From CAYRMV01 sp964425255 (lineage in GTDB: Bacteria > Bacteroidota > Bacteroidia > Flavobacteriales_D > Crocinitomicaceae), in contig CAYRMV010000054.1 in NCBI GenBank assembly GCA_964425255.1, positions 1 through 19,630 on the forward strand: a stretch of DNA of 19,630 bases, written 5' to 3'. Made by a program: the position numbers and the translations under genes. Below the pieces are notes generated by a model. That model was not told where the DNA came from and made no database searches. It saw only the letters and a program-made list of their open reading frames with translations. Below, piece after piece: positions 1 through 7,051 of this stretch; the first letter of the stretch is position 1, and the number at the start of each line of letters is the position of its first letter.

Positions 1-29
1 TCATGGATCGAATAACGGTGAATTGCCAT
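1..29 (-). CDS. Possible 5' end of a further minus-strand gene (partial)
   Basis: An ATG at 29-27 opens a reading frame that stays open to the window edge and begins MAIHRYSIH. It lies 19 bases beyond the stop of the FMN reductase and in the same direction, so it could be the next gene of that run. Nine residues are too few to name a family, and no ribosome binding site is visible. It may be chance. Confidence 0.25.
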
Positions 30-48
30 GATAAGTAAATTGGCTGTT

Positions 49-582
49 TCAATTTTCAATATGCGTCTTAAAAAGTTGAAGTTGTTCTAAAAACAAGGTT
101 TTCATTTCTTCGTTTTTGATTTCTCCCTCTTCAAAATTCTGCATAAATGAAGGAAGTGAAAACTGTGCCACCAATTCAGCTTGACATTTTGGGAAAAAAG
201 AACTCGCTGCTTTCATCACATTACCTCCACCATATCCTCCGGGAGAAGTGCTCATCAAAAACATAGGTTTTCCTTGAAATACGTTACGATTAGCTCTACT
301 TGTCCAGTCTAGTATATTTTTAAATGCTGCGGTATAAGAGTTATTGTGCTCAGCTAAAGAACAAATGATGGCGTCTGATTCTTCAATTTGTTTTAGAAAA
401 TCGATGGCTTGAAGTGGAAATCCATTTTCTTTTTCGCGGTCAATAGAATAAATAGGCATTTCAAACGCGTTCAAATCAAGGCGATTGATTTGGTCGTCTG
501 GAAAAAAGCGAAGTGTGTAATCAACAAGTTGTAGATTAATGGAATGTCGACTTGTACTACCTGCAAAAGCGAGAATTTTCAT
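49..582 (-). CDS. NAD(P)H-dependent FMN reductase family protein
   Basis: This is a flavodoxin-fold oxidoreductase of the NADPH-dependent FMN reductase family (PF03358 type), cytosolic, expected to use NAD(P)H to reduce FMN, quinones or similar acceptors. The protein is 177 residues when started at the ATG at 582-580. The beta1 strand leads directly into the phosphate-binding loop AGSTSRHSIN (residues about 7-16), where the family has GSxRxxSxN. A second family segment, AEHNNSYTAAFKNILDW, lies near residue 78 and takes the place of the usual PEYNxSxxxxLKNxxDW. A GGYGGG loop follows. A longer frame to 645 exists but would put 21 unrelated residues before the fold, so I reject it. It starts 10 bases after the acetyltransferase stop and is probably cotranscribed with it. 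The family call is firm; the substrate is unknown. Confidence 0.88.
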   Translation of the reverse strand: MKILAFAGSTSRHSINLQLVDYTLRFFPDDQINRLDLNAFEMPIYSIDREKENGFPLQAIDFLKQIEESDAIICSLAEHNNSYTAAFKNILDWTSRANRNVFQGKPMFLMSTSPGGYGGGNVMKAASSFFPKCQAELVAQFSLPSFMQNFEEGEIKNEEMKTLFLEQLQLFKTHIEN

Positions 583-592
583 ACATATATTG

Positions 593-874
593 TTAGCGGA
601 GTAAATCTTGAATTTCTGGCGTTTTGTCAAAAACACTTTTAGCAAACGGACACAATGGAATGATTTTTAGGTTGCTTTTGCGGGCAAATTCAACAGCAGC
701 CATTACCATTTTATTTCCCACTTTTTGTCCTTTGAAAGCTTCGTCTACTTCTGTGTGGTCAATGATGAAAACCGTTTCTCCAGCCCAAGTGTACGTCATT
801 TTTCCTGCTTGCTTTCCATTCGATTGAGCTTCAAAATACCCTTTTTTACCGTCGTTGTGTTGTATGATTTCCAT
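593..874 (-). CDS. Small GNAT-family N-acetyltransferase (NATD1/YidJ-like)
   Basis: A 93-residue protein matching the short acetyl-CoA-binding GNAT group (PF14542, GCN5-related). The hallmarks are a core beta sheet ending in FIIDHTEVDEAFKGQKVG (about residues 36-53), where the G-Q-K-V-G loop corresponds to the Q/RxxGxG/A acetyl-CoA pyrophosphate loop. A helix MVMAAVEFARKSNLKIIPLC and the motif CPFAKSVFDKTPE follow, the typical C-terminus of these single-domain enzymes. Proteins of this group are about 90-100 residues, so it is complete. It is the first gene of a two-gene minus-strand unit with the FMN reductase 10 bases downstream. Its acetyl acceptor is unknown. No exact TAnnTTTG promoter is present; TAACTTCG upstream (one mismatch) is only a weak candidate. 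Confidence 0.85.
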   Translation of the reverse strand: MEIIQHNDGKKGYFEAQSNGKQAGKMTYTWAGETVFIIDHTEVDEAFKGQKVGNKMVMAAVEFARKSNLKIIPLCPFAKSVFDKTPEIQDLLR

Positions 875-1016
875 AGTTGCTTGATTTTATCAAACGAAGT
901 TAATGAAAACTTTTAAACTTTGATTCAAAAACAATTTTAGACAATAAGGATGCGATGAATACTATCGAATAGCGGATTTATTTTTAAAAATATATTTTTG
1001 AATGACTAATTCTCAG

Positions 1017-1024
1017 TAGTTTTG
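1017..1024 (+). promoter_or_regulatory. Bacteroidetes -7 promoter element for the DUF1801 gene
   Basis: The octamer TAGTTTTG fits the Bacteroidetes primary-sigma -7 consensus TAnnTTTG exactly. A TTTG at 997-1000 could serve as the -33 element, with a 16-base spacer that is slightly short. Transcription would start near 1031, giving a leader of only about 9 bases before the ATG at 1040. The element also argues against any upstream TTG start at 1022, which would lie inside it. Confidence 0.6.
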
Positions 1025-1039
1025 CTTAAAAATCGAACC

Positions 1040-1432
1040 ATGATACACCCTGAAATAATTGCTTATAATCAACATGCTACTGAACAAGATACGGCTATTT
1101 TTGAAAAATTAGCGAAAATTATTTCTGAAAATTTGCAAGAAGCTGATAACAAAATTTGGCATGCTCATCCTGTTTGGTTTTTAGAAGGAAATCCAATTGT
1201 TGGTTACAGCAAACAAAAAAATGGCATCCGCTTCATGTTTTGGAGTGGAGCTGATTTTGAAGAAGATAATTTGGCTGTTCGTGGCGAAAAATTCAAAGAT
1301 GCTTCTATTTTTTATCAGAGTTTAGATGATATTGTTGAAGAAGATATAAAACTTTGGATTGAAAAAGCTCGAATAATTCAATGGGATTATAAAAATCTCA
1401 TCAAACGAAAAGGAAAACTGGAACGATTATGA
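1040..1432 (+). CDS. DUF1801 domain-containing protein
   Basis: A 130-residue cytosolic protein of the DUF1801 (YdhG-like, PF08818) family. The N-terminal helix pair (Q-D-T-A-I-F-E-K-L-A-K-I-I near residue 20) is followed by the family core: IWHAHPVWFLEGNPIVGY (about 41-58), then GIRFMFWSGADF (about 65-76). The conserved W-x-x-x-P followed by a beta sheet and an FxFW-like strand is characteristic. The biochemical role of this family is not established. I chose the ATG at 1040 because the alternative TTG at 1022 lies within the promoter -7 element and adds only LKNRT before the conserved start. Its stop overlaps the following lipoprotein start by four bases (ATGA), so the two are translationally coupled. 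Confidence 0.82.
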   Translation: MIHPEIIAYNQHATEQDTAIFEKLAKIISENLQEADNKIWHAHPVWFLEGNPIVGYSKQKNGIRFMFWSGADFEEDNLAVRGEKFKDASIFYQSLDDIVEEDIKLWIEKARIIQWDYKNLIKRKGKLERL

Positions 1433-2059
1433 TCAAAAAGCAAATGCTTTTTTTGGGATTGATGCTTTTACTGGTATGTGCTTGTGAATCAAAGTCAAAT
1501 GAAAATAAATTACCAATTGTTAAAGAGAAAACTTCGAATCAAAACGAAACAGTGTTATTTTCTTTTTCTCTTTTTAAACCTTTGGATATGATCGTTTCTC
1601 AGGGTTCATACCAACTCGCTTATCGAAACGGTCGTTTGTTGGATACTGTTTTTGCAAGTAATGGACCTGTTTTTTTAGGAACTGATTCGTTGCTCTATAT
1701 CAAGATTAAAAAAAGTAATGAATCTGAAGTTGAAGGAATGTATTCAGCTGATTTTGTTGGTCTTTGTTTGGCAGATCGAGAACGAGTGAAAAAGGTGGAT
1801 TTACCTTTATTTAATCTTTATTTTTCAACCTTTATAACAAAGGAACATACAATTTATTATTACGGTTTTGACAACGGAAAATTATTCGCATGTTCTTTTG
1901 ATTTTGATTCGAACAAATTCAAAAAGAGATATTTGGGCGAAGAAATCGAAACAGATTTTTTTGGTTGTTACGATAATCCAAATAATTGAAAAGGAAATTG
2001 TCCGTTTTTCCATCAATTACGATGAACAAGTTTGGGAAATCCCTTTAAAAGAATTGTAG
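1429..2059 (+). pseudogene. Lipoprotein of unknown function with a probable 3' frameshift
   Basis: The intact frame runs from ATG 1429 to TGA 1989 (186 residues). It begins with a lipoprotein signal peptide: KK, a long Leu-rich stretch, then VCAC with the lipidated Cys near residue 19, so the product should be anchored in the envelope. I do not recognise the rest; it is mostly beta-strand-like. The frame stops after YDNPNN. The next frame (+1) continues immediately with EKEIVRFSINYDEQVWEIP and ends at TAG 2057-2059, 20 bases before the convergent small gene. This tail reads like ordinary soluble beta-strand protein in the style of the preceding residues, so one base change near 1975-1990 (inside CCAAATAATTGAAAAGG) probably broke a roughly 209-residue protein. 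It could also be a sequencing error, or the short form could be functional. Confidence 0.6.
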
Positions 2060-2079
2060 TAGAATGGAGAAGTAATTTG

Positions 2080-2259
2080 CTAATACGGCTTTCTTTTGGT
2101 CAAGATTAATGTGATGAATAGAAGACCAGAAATCCCAAACAAAGCAAACGAAACGAATTGATAATTAATTTCAACGTTTTTGTTGGCTCCCATAAAAAAG
2201 AGTAAACAAGCAACGAAGAACGTTATTGAAAACGTTAATAAGAGTACTATTTTTCCCAT
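2080..2259 (-). CDS. Small two-helix membrane protein (59 aa), hypothetical
   Basis: An ATG at 2259-2257 opens a 59-codon frame ending in TAG at 2082-2080. The protein has two hydrophobic helices: IVLLLTFSITFFVACLLFFM (about residues 4-23) and FVSFALFGISGLLFITLIL (about 35-53). They are joined by a short polar loop GANKNVEINY and followed by a basic tail TKRKPY. The pattern is that of a real helical-hairpin membrane protein, with the basic end expected in the cytoplasm. A near-consensus -7 element TATCTTTC (2289-2282) lies about 23 bases upstream. It fills most of an otherwise gene-free gap between the frameshifted lipoprotein and the tRNA terminator. I recognise no family. Confidence 0.6.
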   Translation of the reverse strand: MGKIVLLLTFSITFFVACLLFFMGANKNVEINYQFVSFALFGISGLLFITLILTKRKPY

Positions 2260-2281
2260 ATAGTGCAGTTTTTTGGCACTC

Positions 2282-2289
2282 GAAAGATA
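2282..2289 (-). promoter_or_regulatory. Near-consensus -7 element for the 59-aa membrane protein
   Basis: Read on the minus strand this is TATCTTTC, one base off the Bacteroidetes TAnnTTTG element. Transcription would begin near 2275 and give a leader of about 16 bases. There is no clear -33 partner. Confidence 0.35.
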
Positions 2290-2313
2290 TAAATTCCTCG
2301 TTATAGGGCATAA

Positions 2314-2348
2314 AAAAAACCGTTAATTTCGACGATTAACGGTTTTTT
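2314..2348 (-). terminator. Intrinsic terminator of tRNA-His
   Basis: An 8-bp perfect stem CCGTTAAT (2320-2327) / ATTAACGG (2335-2342) with a 7-base loop is extended by A/T runs (2314-2319 with 2343-2348). Read on the minus strand the stem is followed by an eight-T tract (2319-2312). The T2343-2348 run lets it work on the plus strand as well. It begins directly at the tRNA CCA, so trimming of the tRNA 3' end needs little extra sequence. Confidence 0.85.
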
Positions 2349-2425
2349 GGGGAGGAAGATGGGTCTCGAACCCACGACCTTCGGAACCACAATCCGACGC
2401 TCTAACCTACTGAGCTACAACCTCC
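2348..2425 (-). tRNA. tRNA-His (GTG anticodon), CCA encoded
   Basis: The gene folds as a cloverleaf on the minus strand. It has D stem GCTC/GAGC, anticodon stem TCGGA/TCCGA with loop TTGTGGT (anticodon GTG at 2390-2388), variable region AGGTC, and T arm GTGGG-TTCGAGA-CCCAT with a G49-U65 wobble. The body is 2425-2351 and an encoded CCA follows at 2350-2348. Counting back from T8-A9, the 5' end carries the extra G-1 facing C73, the identity element for histidyl-tRNA synthetase. The acceptor stem reads GAGGTTG against CTTCCTC, which pairs at 1:72 to 4:69 and 7:66 but leaves U5.U68 and U6.U67 mismatched, unusual for a functional tRNA. It has its own promoter and terminator. Confidence 0.95.
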
Positions 2426-2438
2426 ATATTTGCGGGGA

Positions 2439-2446
2439 CAAAGATA
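2439..2446 (-). promoter_or_regulatory. Promoter -7 element of tRNA-His
   Basis: On the minus strand this reads TATCTTTG, an exact TAnnTTTG. The mature tRNA 5' end is 14 bases downstream, so the precursor would have a 5' leader of roughly 7 bases for RNase P to remove. No convincing -33 TTTG is present at the usual distance. Confidence 0.65.
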
Positions 2447-2524
2447 CTCATTTTCTTTTAATTTGTTAGCTATTCGCTTAAATTTTTTATATTTATTGTG
2501 TAAATAAATGGAAAGCACTTGATT

Positions 2525-3028
2525 ATGAGTACAAAAAGAATGATTGTTTCTGAGTTTGAACGGCGCGTTTTTGATGAAAGTTATGTTCGAATATTCAAAT
2601 GTTTAACTCTTTTGGACGAAAAACAAGTTTGGCAAAAATTAAGTCCAACCACTCCTGCAATCGGGAATTTAATTCTTCATTTGTGTGGAAACGCTCGGCA
2701 ATGGGTCCTTTCAGGAATTGGAGGACAAGAAGATAATCGACATCGAGATTTGGAATTTCAATCTCAAAATAATATTCGAAAAGCAGATTTGATCTTTTTA
2801 CTTGAAAACATGCGAGTGAATTTGAAACAAACATTGAAAGAAATGCCAGAGGAGATGATCCAACAAAAAATGTTGATTCAAGGCTTTCAAGAAACAGGTT
2901 TCTCGGTATTGATACATGTAATTGAGCATTTTTCCTATCACACAGGTCAGATTACAACGATGACCAAAATCATGACTAATAAAGAAACAGGTTATTATCA
3001 AGGTTTGAACTTAAATCAACTGAATTAG
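2525..3028 (+). CDS. DinB/YfiT-superfamily protein (DUF1572-like)
   Basis: A 167-residue cytosolic four-helix-bundle protein of the DinB superfamily, closest in look to DUF1572 (PF07609). The family core TPAIGNLILHLCGNARQW (about residues 42-59) contains the first histidine. The C-terminal segment HVIEHFSYHTGQI (near 139-151) carries the remaining His residues expected to bind a divalent metal in DinB-fold thiol-transferase-like enzymes. The actual reaction for this subgroup is unknown. I take the ATG at 2525; an upstream TTG two codons earlier is less likely. The length matches the family (about 160-180). It is transcribed away from the tRNA-His gene and stands alone, 57 bases ahead of the next gene, which has its own promoter. 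Confidence 0.82.
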   Translation: MSTKRMIVSEFERRVFDESYVRIFKCLTLLDEKQVWQKLSPTTPAIGNLILHLCGNARQWVLSGIGGQEDNRHRDLEFQSQNNIRKADLIFLLENMRVNLKQTLKEMPEEMIQQKMLIQGFQETGFSVLIHVIEHFSYHTGQITTMTKIMTNKETGYYQGLNLNQLN

Positions 3029-3050
3029 CAAGGAATCCAAAACGAAAAAG

Positions 3051-3058
3051 TATATTTG
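3051..3058 (+). promoter_or_regulatory. -7 promoter element for the Gfo/Idh/MocA - sugar transferase run
   Basis: TATATTTG matches TAnnTTTG exactly. Transcription would begin near 3065 and give a leader of about 20 bases before the ATG at 3086, with an AGAAAGGA purine stretch just upstream of that start that may act as a weak ribosome binding site. No clear -33 element is seen. Confidence 0.6.
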
Positions 3059-3085
3059 TAGACACAAATTAGAAAGGATTAAAAC

Positions 3086-4075
3086 ATGAGAATTGGCGTT
3101 TTTGGTGCAGGACATCTGGGTAAAATTCACATTCGTTTGTTAATGGAATTAAAAGAGGAATTCGATGTAGTTGGCTTTTATGATCCCAATGACCAAAATG
3201 CGGATTTTGTGATTGAAAATTTTGGACTAAAACGCTTTGAAACGCCTGAATTATTACTAGAACAAGTCGATTGTGTTGATATTGTTACACCAACAATCAC
3301 TCATTTTTCGATGGCTTCTCTAGCTATACGTTCAGGAAAACATGTTTTTATTGAGAAACCTATCACCGAAACGGTGGAGGAAGCACATGCTTTGAAAGAA
3401 TTAGCAGATCAAGCGCAGGTAAAAGTGCAGGTGGGTCATGTGGAAAGATTCAATCCTGCCTTTCAACAAGCAATTCCTTTCTTAAATAATCCTATGTTTA
3501 TCGAAACACATCGCTTGGCTCAGTTTAATCCTCGTGGTACGGATGTGCCTGTTGTGTTGGATTTAATGATTCACGACATTGATTATATCTTAAGTGTTGT
3601 TCAGTCTCCCGTTAAGAAAATCTCTGCTTCTGGCGTGGCGGTAGTAAGTGAAACCAATGATATTTGTAATGCCCGTTTGGAATTTGAAAATGGGTGTGTG
3701 GCCAATCTAACTGCTTCCCGAATTTCATTGAAAAACATGCGTAAATCACGTTTTTTTCAAAAAGACGCCTACATCAGTGTTGATTTTCTGACCAAAGAAC
3801 TCGAAGTTGTTCGAATGAAAGATGTTGAAGGTGAGCCTAGTCCATTTGATTTGATCATGGAACTAGGGGAGGGGAAGAAAAGCAAGCAGATATTATTTGA
3901 TAAACCAAATATTGAATCAGTGAATGCAATTCAAGAGGAACTGCGGACATTTTATGTTTCTATTGTGAACAATTCAAGACCAATCGTTTCATTAGAAGAT
4001 GGACTTAATGCCTTGCTTGTAGCAGACAATATATTAAAAGAAATGCAAGAAATGAATGTTTCTTCAACACACTAA
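3086..4075 (+). CDS. Gfo/Idh/MocA family NAD(P)-dependent oxidoreductase
   Basis: A 329-residue cytosolic sugar or sugar-nucleotide dehydrogenase. The N-terminal Rossmann fold starts MRIGVFGAGHLGKIH with the dinucleotide loop GAGHLG at residues 7-12. The family EKP motif is at 90-92, where Lys91 is the conserved catalytic/cofactor lysine. GHVERFNPAF follows near 112, and HDIDY at 163-167 supplies the conserved active-site His/Asp of the C-terminal substrate domain. The overall look recalls the dehydrogenases that oxidise UDP-sugars at C3 (GnnA/WlbA type), but that is inference. It leads a plus-strand run that includes a sugar-1-phosphate transferase, which supports a role in making a surface glycan precursor. 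The substrate is not determinable from sequence alone. Confidence 0.85.
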   Translation: MRIGVFGAGHLGKIHIRLLMELKEEFDVVGFYDPNDQNADFVIENFGLKRFETPELLLEQVDCVDIVTPTITHFSMASLAIRSGKHVFIEKPITETVEEAHALKELADQAQVKVQVGHVERFNPAFQQAIPFLNNPMFIETHRLAQFNPRGTDVPVVLDLMIHDIDYILSVVQSPVKKISASGVAVVSETNDICNARLEFENGCVANLTASRISLKNMRKSRFFQKDAYISVDFLTKELEVVRMKDVEGEPSPFDLIMELGEGKKSKQILFDKPNIESVNAIQEELRTFYVSIVNNSRPIVSLEDGLNALLVADNILKEMQEMNVSSTH

Positions 4076-4103
4076 ATTCCATTTTTAAACGTTGTTATTT
4101 TCA

Positions 4104-4982
4104 ATGAAACAGTATCGCTTTTTAAGCTTATTGATAAGCATTTTATTTTTAACAGGTTGTATAAAAAACAATCCTGAACCAGCATGGATTAAAATTGAAA
4201 AATGGACTTTAGAAGCCAATCCTCAATTAAATTTGGAAGAAGGTGCCTTGTCTCAAAATTTCACGGATGCATGGGTTTATGTGGATGAAAAATTAATGGG
4301 CGTATTTGAATTACCTGCAAAAATCCCCGTTTTGATGACAGGAAACAAACGCATTGTTGTATATCCCGCTATTCGAAATATAGGTGTTTCTGATTCAAAG
4401 AAAATTTACCCATTTTGTGAAGGATATGAATTGTATTCGGATTTGAATTCTGGAGAAACAGTGACAGTTAATCCGATTACACGTTATGCATCTAATGTGG
4501 ATTTCTACTACAAAGAGGAATTTGAAGATGTTGGTTTTTCTATTGAAACAGATAATAATGTTTCGAATTCGACAATCGTTCGCACGACAAATCCTGATAA
4601 AGTTAAATATGGAAGTGGTTGCGGGTTTATCAGTTTAAATAGCTCGTCAGATTCCTTGTGGTTGGGCTTTACAAACAAACAGCTTGTATTACCAAAACAA
4701 GGTGCTGAATTGTATTTGGAATTGGATTACATGACTACGAATCAGTTGATGACGGGTGTTTTAGCAATCAATAGCAATGGGGTTACACAAAATCCGCATG
4801 TGTTTTTACCTGCTTCTGCAAACGGCCAAGAAGTTTGGAAAAAAGTATATTTAGATTTAAAAGAAATTGTTTCAAATTCAACTTCTGCTGAATATTTTGA
4901 AATGTATTTCCGGGCAATTATTGATGCCGGAGAATCGGATGGAGAGATTTATATCGATAATTTAAAGATTGTACATTTCTGA
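4104..4982 (+). CDS. Lipoprotein with C-terminal beta-sandwich-like domain
   Basis: A 292-residue protein with a lipoprotein signal (MKQYRFLSLLISILFL then LTGC; lipidated Cys about residue 19), so it should be anchored in the envelope. Residues about 45-100 (DAWVYVDEKLMGVFELP, then a G-N-K-R turn) read like a PEGA-type small beta domain. Residues about 150-292 look like a jelly-roll, ending with the typical IYIDNLKIVHF strand found in carbohydrate-binding-like modules. I do not recognise a named family. The start is the ATG at 4104; an upstream TTG at 4092 adds only three residues before MKQ. The stop TGA shares its last base with the next start (TGATG), so it is translationally coupled to the sugar transferase. 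Its job may be tied to export or anchoring of that glycan. Confidence 0.75.
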   Translation: MKQYRFLSLLISILFLTGCIKNNPEPAWIKIEKWTLEANPQLNLEEGALSQNFTDAWVYVDEKLMGVFELPAKIPVLMTGNKRIVVYPAIRNIGVSDSKKIYPFCEGYELYSDLNSGETVTVNPITRYASNVDFYYKEEFEDVGFSIETDNNVSNSTIVRTTNPDKVKYGSGCGFISLNSSSDSLWLGFTNKQLVLPKQGAELYLELDYMTTNQLMTGVLAINSNGVTQNPHVFLPASANGQEVWKKVYLDLKEIVSNSTSAEYFEMYFRAIIDAGESDGEIYIDNLKIVHF

Positions 4983-6376
4983 TGAAATTGACCAAGAGAA
5001 CGTACTTACTCATTTTCTTAGATTGGTTTTCCGCTATTCTAGCTTGGACTTTGTTTTTTTTCATTCGAAAAGTATCCATAGAACAAGTTGAATTTCAAAT
5101 TTCAGACTCGTTTTATCGAGGTGTGATTCTTGTACCAATCGGTTGGATTCTGTTGTACATGCTTCAAGGGACTTACATCGAGGTGAAACGTTTGTATCGT
5201 ATGCAAACATTAAATCTCACTTTGCTTGGGTCACTTTTGGGAACATTGGTCTTGTTTTTCGGTTTGTTGTTAGATGACACCATTTCTGGTTACGAAGTTT
5301 ATTATCGTTTATTTATCAGTCTTTTTATCATTCATTTTTCAATTACACTTCTTGTTCGAACGATTTTTGTTAGTATTCAAGTGAAACAAATTCATGCTCG
5401 GAAAGATGGTTTTAAAACAATCTTGTTGGGTGGTAGCGATAAAGCAGTTGCTATTTACAAAGAAATTCAAGGCGTTCCGAAGAGTACAGGAAATGATATT
5501 GTGGGTTTTGTGAATCTAAATGGTATTGACAAATTACTTGAAAATGAGTTACCTTATTTAGGTCATGTTGATCAACTCGAACAAATATTATTGGAAAATC
5601 CTGTTGATGAAGTGATTATCGCTTTGGAAAGTACGGAGCATACACGTTTAAATCAATTGGTTTCTCGCTTGTCACGCTTTGGATTGCGTATTTTGGTGCT
5701 TCCGGATATGTATGATATCCTTTCTGGTTCCGTAAAGATGTCGAATTTATTTGGCGTGATTCTCCTAGAAGTAAATACGCATGTGATGCCGATTTGGCAA
5801 CGAAGTGTGAAAAGAGCGGTCGATATTGTGGTTTCGATTTTAGCCATGATTTTACTTTCTCCCTTGTATATTTTTGTATCAATTTGGGTGAAGGCAACTT
5901 CTGAAGGCCCCATTTTCTTTAAGCAAGAACGAATTGGGATAAATGGGAAACCATTTAAGATAATCAAATTTAGAACCATGTTTGTGAATGCAGAAGCGGC
6001 TGGTCCTCAACTTTCTAGTACGCATGACCCAAGAATCACTTCAGCAGGAAGAATTATGCGTAAAATACGTTTGGATGAATTTCCACAATTTTTCAATGTA
6101 TTAAAAGGGGATATGAGCCTTGTTGGTCCACGACCTGAAAGACAATTCTTTATCGATCAAATTGTTGAAAGAGAACCACAATTCTTGCATTTAACTTCTG
6201 TTCGACCTGGTATTACCTCTTGGGGACAAGTTAAATTTGGTTATGCTGAAAATGTCGATCAAATGATTCAACGAATGAAATTTGACTTGTTATATTTGAA
6301 AAACATGTCTTTGGCATTGGATTTGAAGATATTACTTTATACCGTTTTGATTGTAGTTAAGGCAAAAGGGAAGTAG
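4982..6376 (+). CDS. Polyprenyl-phosphate sugar-1-phosphate transferase (WcaJ/WbaP-like)
   Basis: A 464-residue inner-membrane enzyme that transfers a sugar-1-phosphate from a nucleotide sugar to undecaprenyl phosphate, the first step of exopolysaccharide, capsule or O-antigen assembly. Four N-terminal membrane helices (about residues 8-30, 47-66, 77-97, 108-132) precede a cytosolic Rossmann-like CoA-binding-type domain (GGS loop near 149). A reentrant helix begins at KRAVD (about 277). The catalytic PF02397 domain is intact: FKQERIG, KFRTM, the catalytic pair in LDEFPQF (D about 365), LVGPRPE (about 380) and the end PGITSWGQV. The length agrees with the WcaJ class. It overlaps the upstream lipoprotein by one base and sits 10 bases before the CAP protein. 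Sugar specificity cannot be read from the sequence. Confidence 0.92.
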   Translation: MKLTKRTYLLIFLDWFSAILAWTLFFFIRKVSIEQVEFQISDSFYRGVILVPIGWILLYMLQGTYIEVKRLYRMQTLNLTLLGSLLGTLVLFFGLLLDDTISGYEVYYRLFISLFIIHFSITLLVRTIFVSIQVKQIHARKDGFKTILLGGSDKAVAIYKEIQGVPKSTGNDIVGFVNLNGIDKLLENELPYLGHVDQLEQILLENPVDEVIIALESTEHTRLNQLVSRLSRFGLRILVLPDMYDILSGSVKMSNLFGVILLEVNTHVMPIWQRSVKRAVDIVVSILAMILLSPLYIFVSIWVKATSEGPIFFKQERIGINGKPFKIIKFRTMFVNAEAAGPQLSSTHDPRITSAGRIMRKIRLDEFPQFFNVLKGDMSLVGPRPERQFFIDQIVEREPQFLHLTSVRPGITSWGQVKFGYAENVDQMIQRMKFDLLYLKNMSLALDLKILLYTVLIVVKAKGK

Positions 6377-6386
6377 AACGAATTTG

Positions 6387-7019
6387 ATGCTTATGAGAAG
6401 TTATTTTATTATTTTATTTATTTCGCTTTCTCATTCTGTCTTTGGTCAGAAATCAGACTCTTTGTGCCAGCTATCCGATCGAGTTATTCTACGTCAACGA
6501 ATAGAAAGGGATAGCATTTTACAATTAGAGATTCGCATTGCTTTTTATTTTCATGAGCAAGTCAATCAACACCGCTCTGCCAAAAAAAGAAATGCTTTAC
6601 TCTGGAGTGATACCCTTTGGATTGCAGCACGAAATCATACTGTTTGGATGGCTCGAAATCAAAAATTAACGCATTCAGAAATCGCTAAAACACCTTTTTT
6701 TTCAGGTAAATCAGATTTAGATCGTGTCAAATATGTGCTTTCTCCTTTCCCAGCATATTCTATGATTGGTGAAAATTGTATGCAATCATCTTATTCCTGT
6801 GAGACTTGTAAAACAGTAGATGATTTTGCTCGTTTTTACGCAAATGAAATATTTACCAATTGGAAAAATTCACAGGGGCATAATCAAAATATGCTCCGAG
6901 CAGAATTTACACAATATGGTTTGGGAGTTAGATTTGATGAATCAGGTCAGATTTGGTCCACGATGGTTTTAATTTCTTTTGGTCAAAACAAAACGGGAAC
7001 TCGTATGAATCCCCGATAA
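6387..7019 (+). CDS. Secreted CAP-domain (SCP/PR-1-like) protein
   Basis: A protein of about 210 residues with a type I signal peptide (IILFISLSHSVFGQ, cleavage after about residue 20). The mature part carries a CAP/SCP domain. A helix FYFHEQVNQHRSAKKR is followed by LLWSDTLWIAARNHTVWMA and KLTHSE (CAP1-like, with the conserved His), then MIGENCM, then NEIFTNWKNSQGHNQNML with the WxxSxGHxxNM signature. It closes with YGLGVRF and a final beta strand. Several Cys (CMQSSYSCETC) could form a disulfide. CAP proteins are extracytoplasmic; roles in bacteria are poorly known, some peptidase- or lipid-binding-like. The start may be 6387 or the ATG at 6393. It is the last gene of the plus-strand run and ends 32 bases before the convergent FAH gene. 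Confidence 0.85.
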   Translation: MLMRSYFIILFISLSHSVFGQKSDSLCQLSDRVILRQRIERDSILQLEIRIAFYFHEQVNQHRSAKKRNALLWSDTLWIAARNHTVWMARNQKLTHSEIAKTPFFSGKSDLDRVKYVLSPFPAYSMIGENCMQSSYSCETCKTVDDFARFYANEIFTNWKNSQGHNQNMLRAEFTQYGLGVRFDESGQIWSTMVLISFGQNKTGTRMNPR

Positions 7020-7051
7020 TTGTTTTAAACAGACACTTAAATGTATCAGAA

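Noticed and set aside
875..1016. The intergenic stretch between the GNAT and DUF1801 genes as a possible small RNA or riboswitch
   Set aside because: It is AT-rich with no stable hairpin or recognised riboswitch core. It can be explained as the divergent promoter region.
5616..5979. Two minus-strand open frames of 93 and 108 codons inside the sugar transferase gene
   Set aside because: They lie wholly within a gene with full catalytic motifs on the other strand, and their products have no recognisable domain or signal.
7020..7051. Possible terminator (TGTTTTAAACA palindrome) in the gap between the convergent CAP and FAH genes
   Set aside because: The palindrome is AT-only in its core, has no workable loop and is not followed by a proper T run, so I do not call a terminator.
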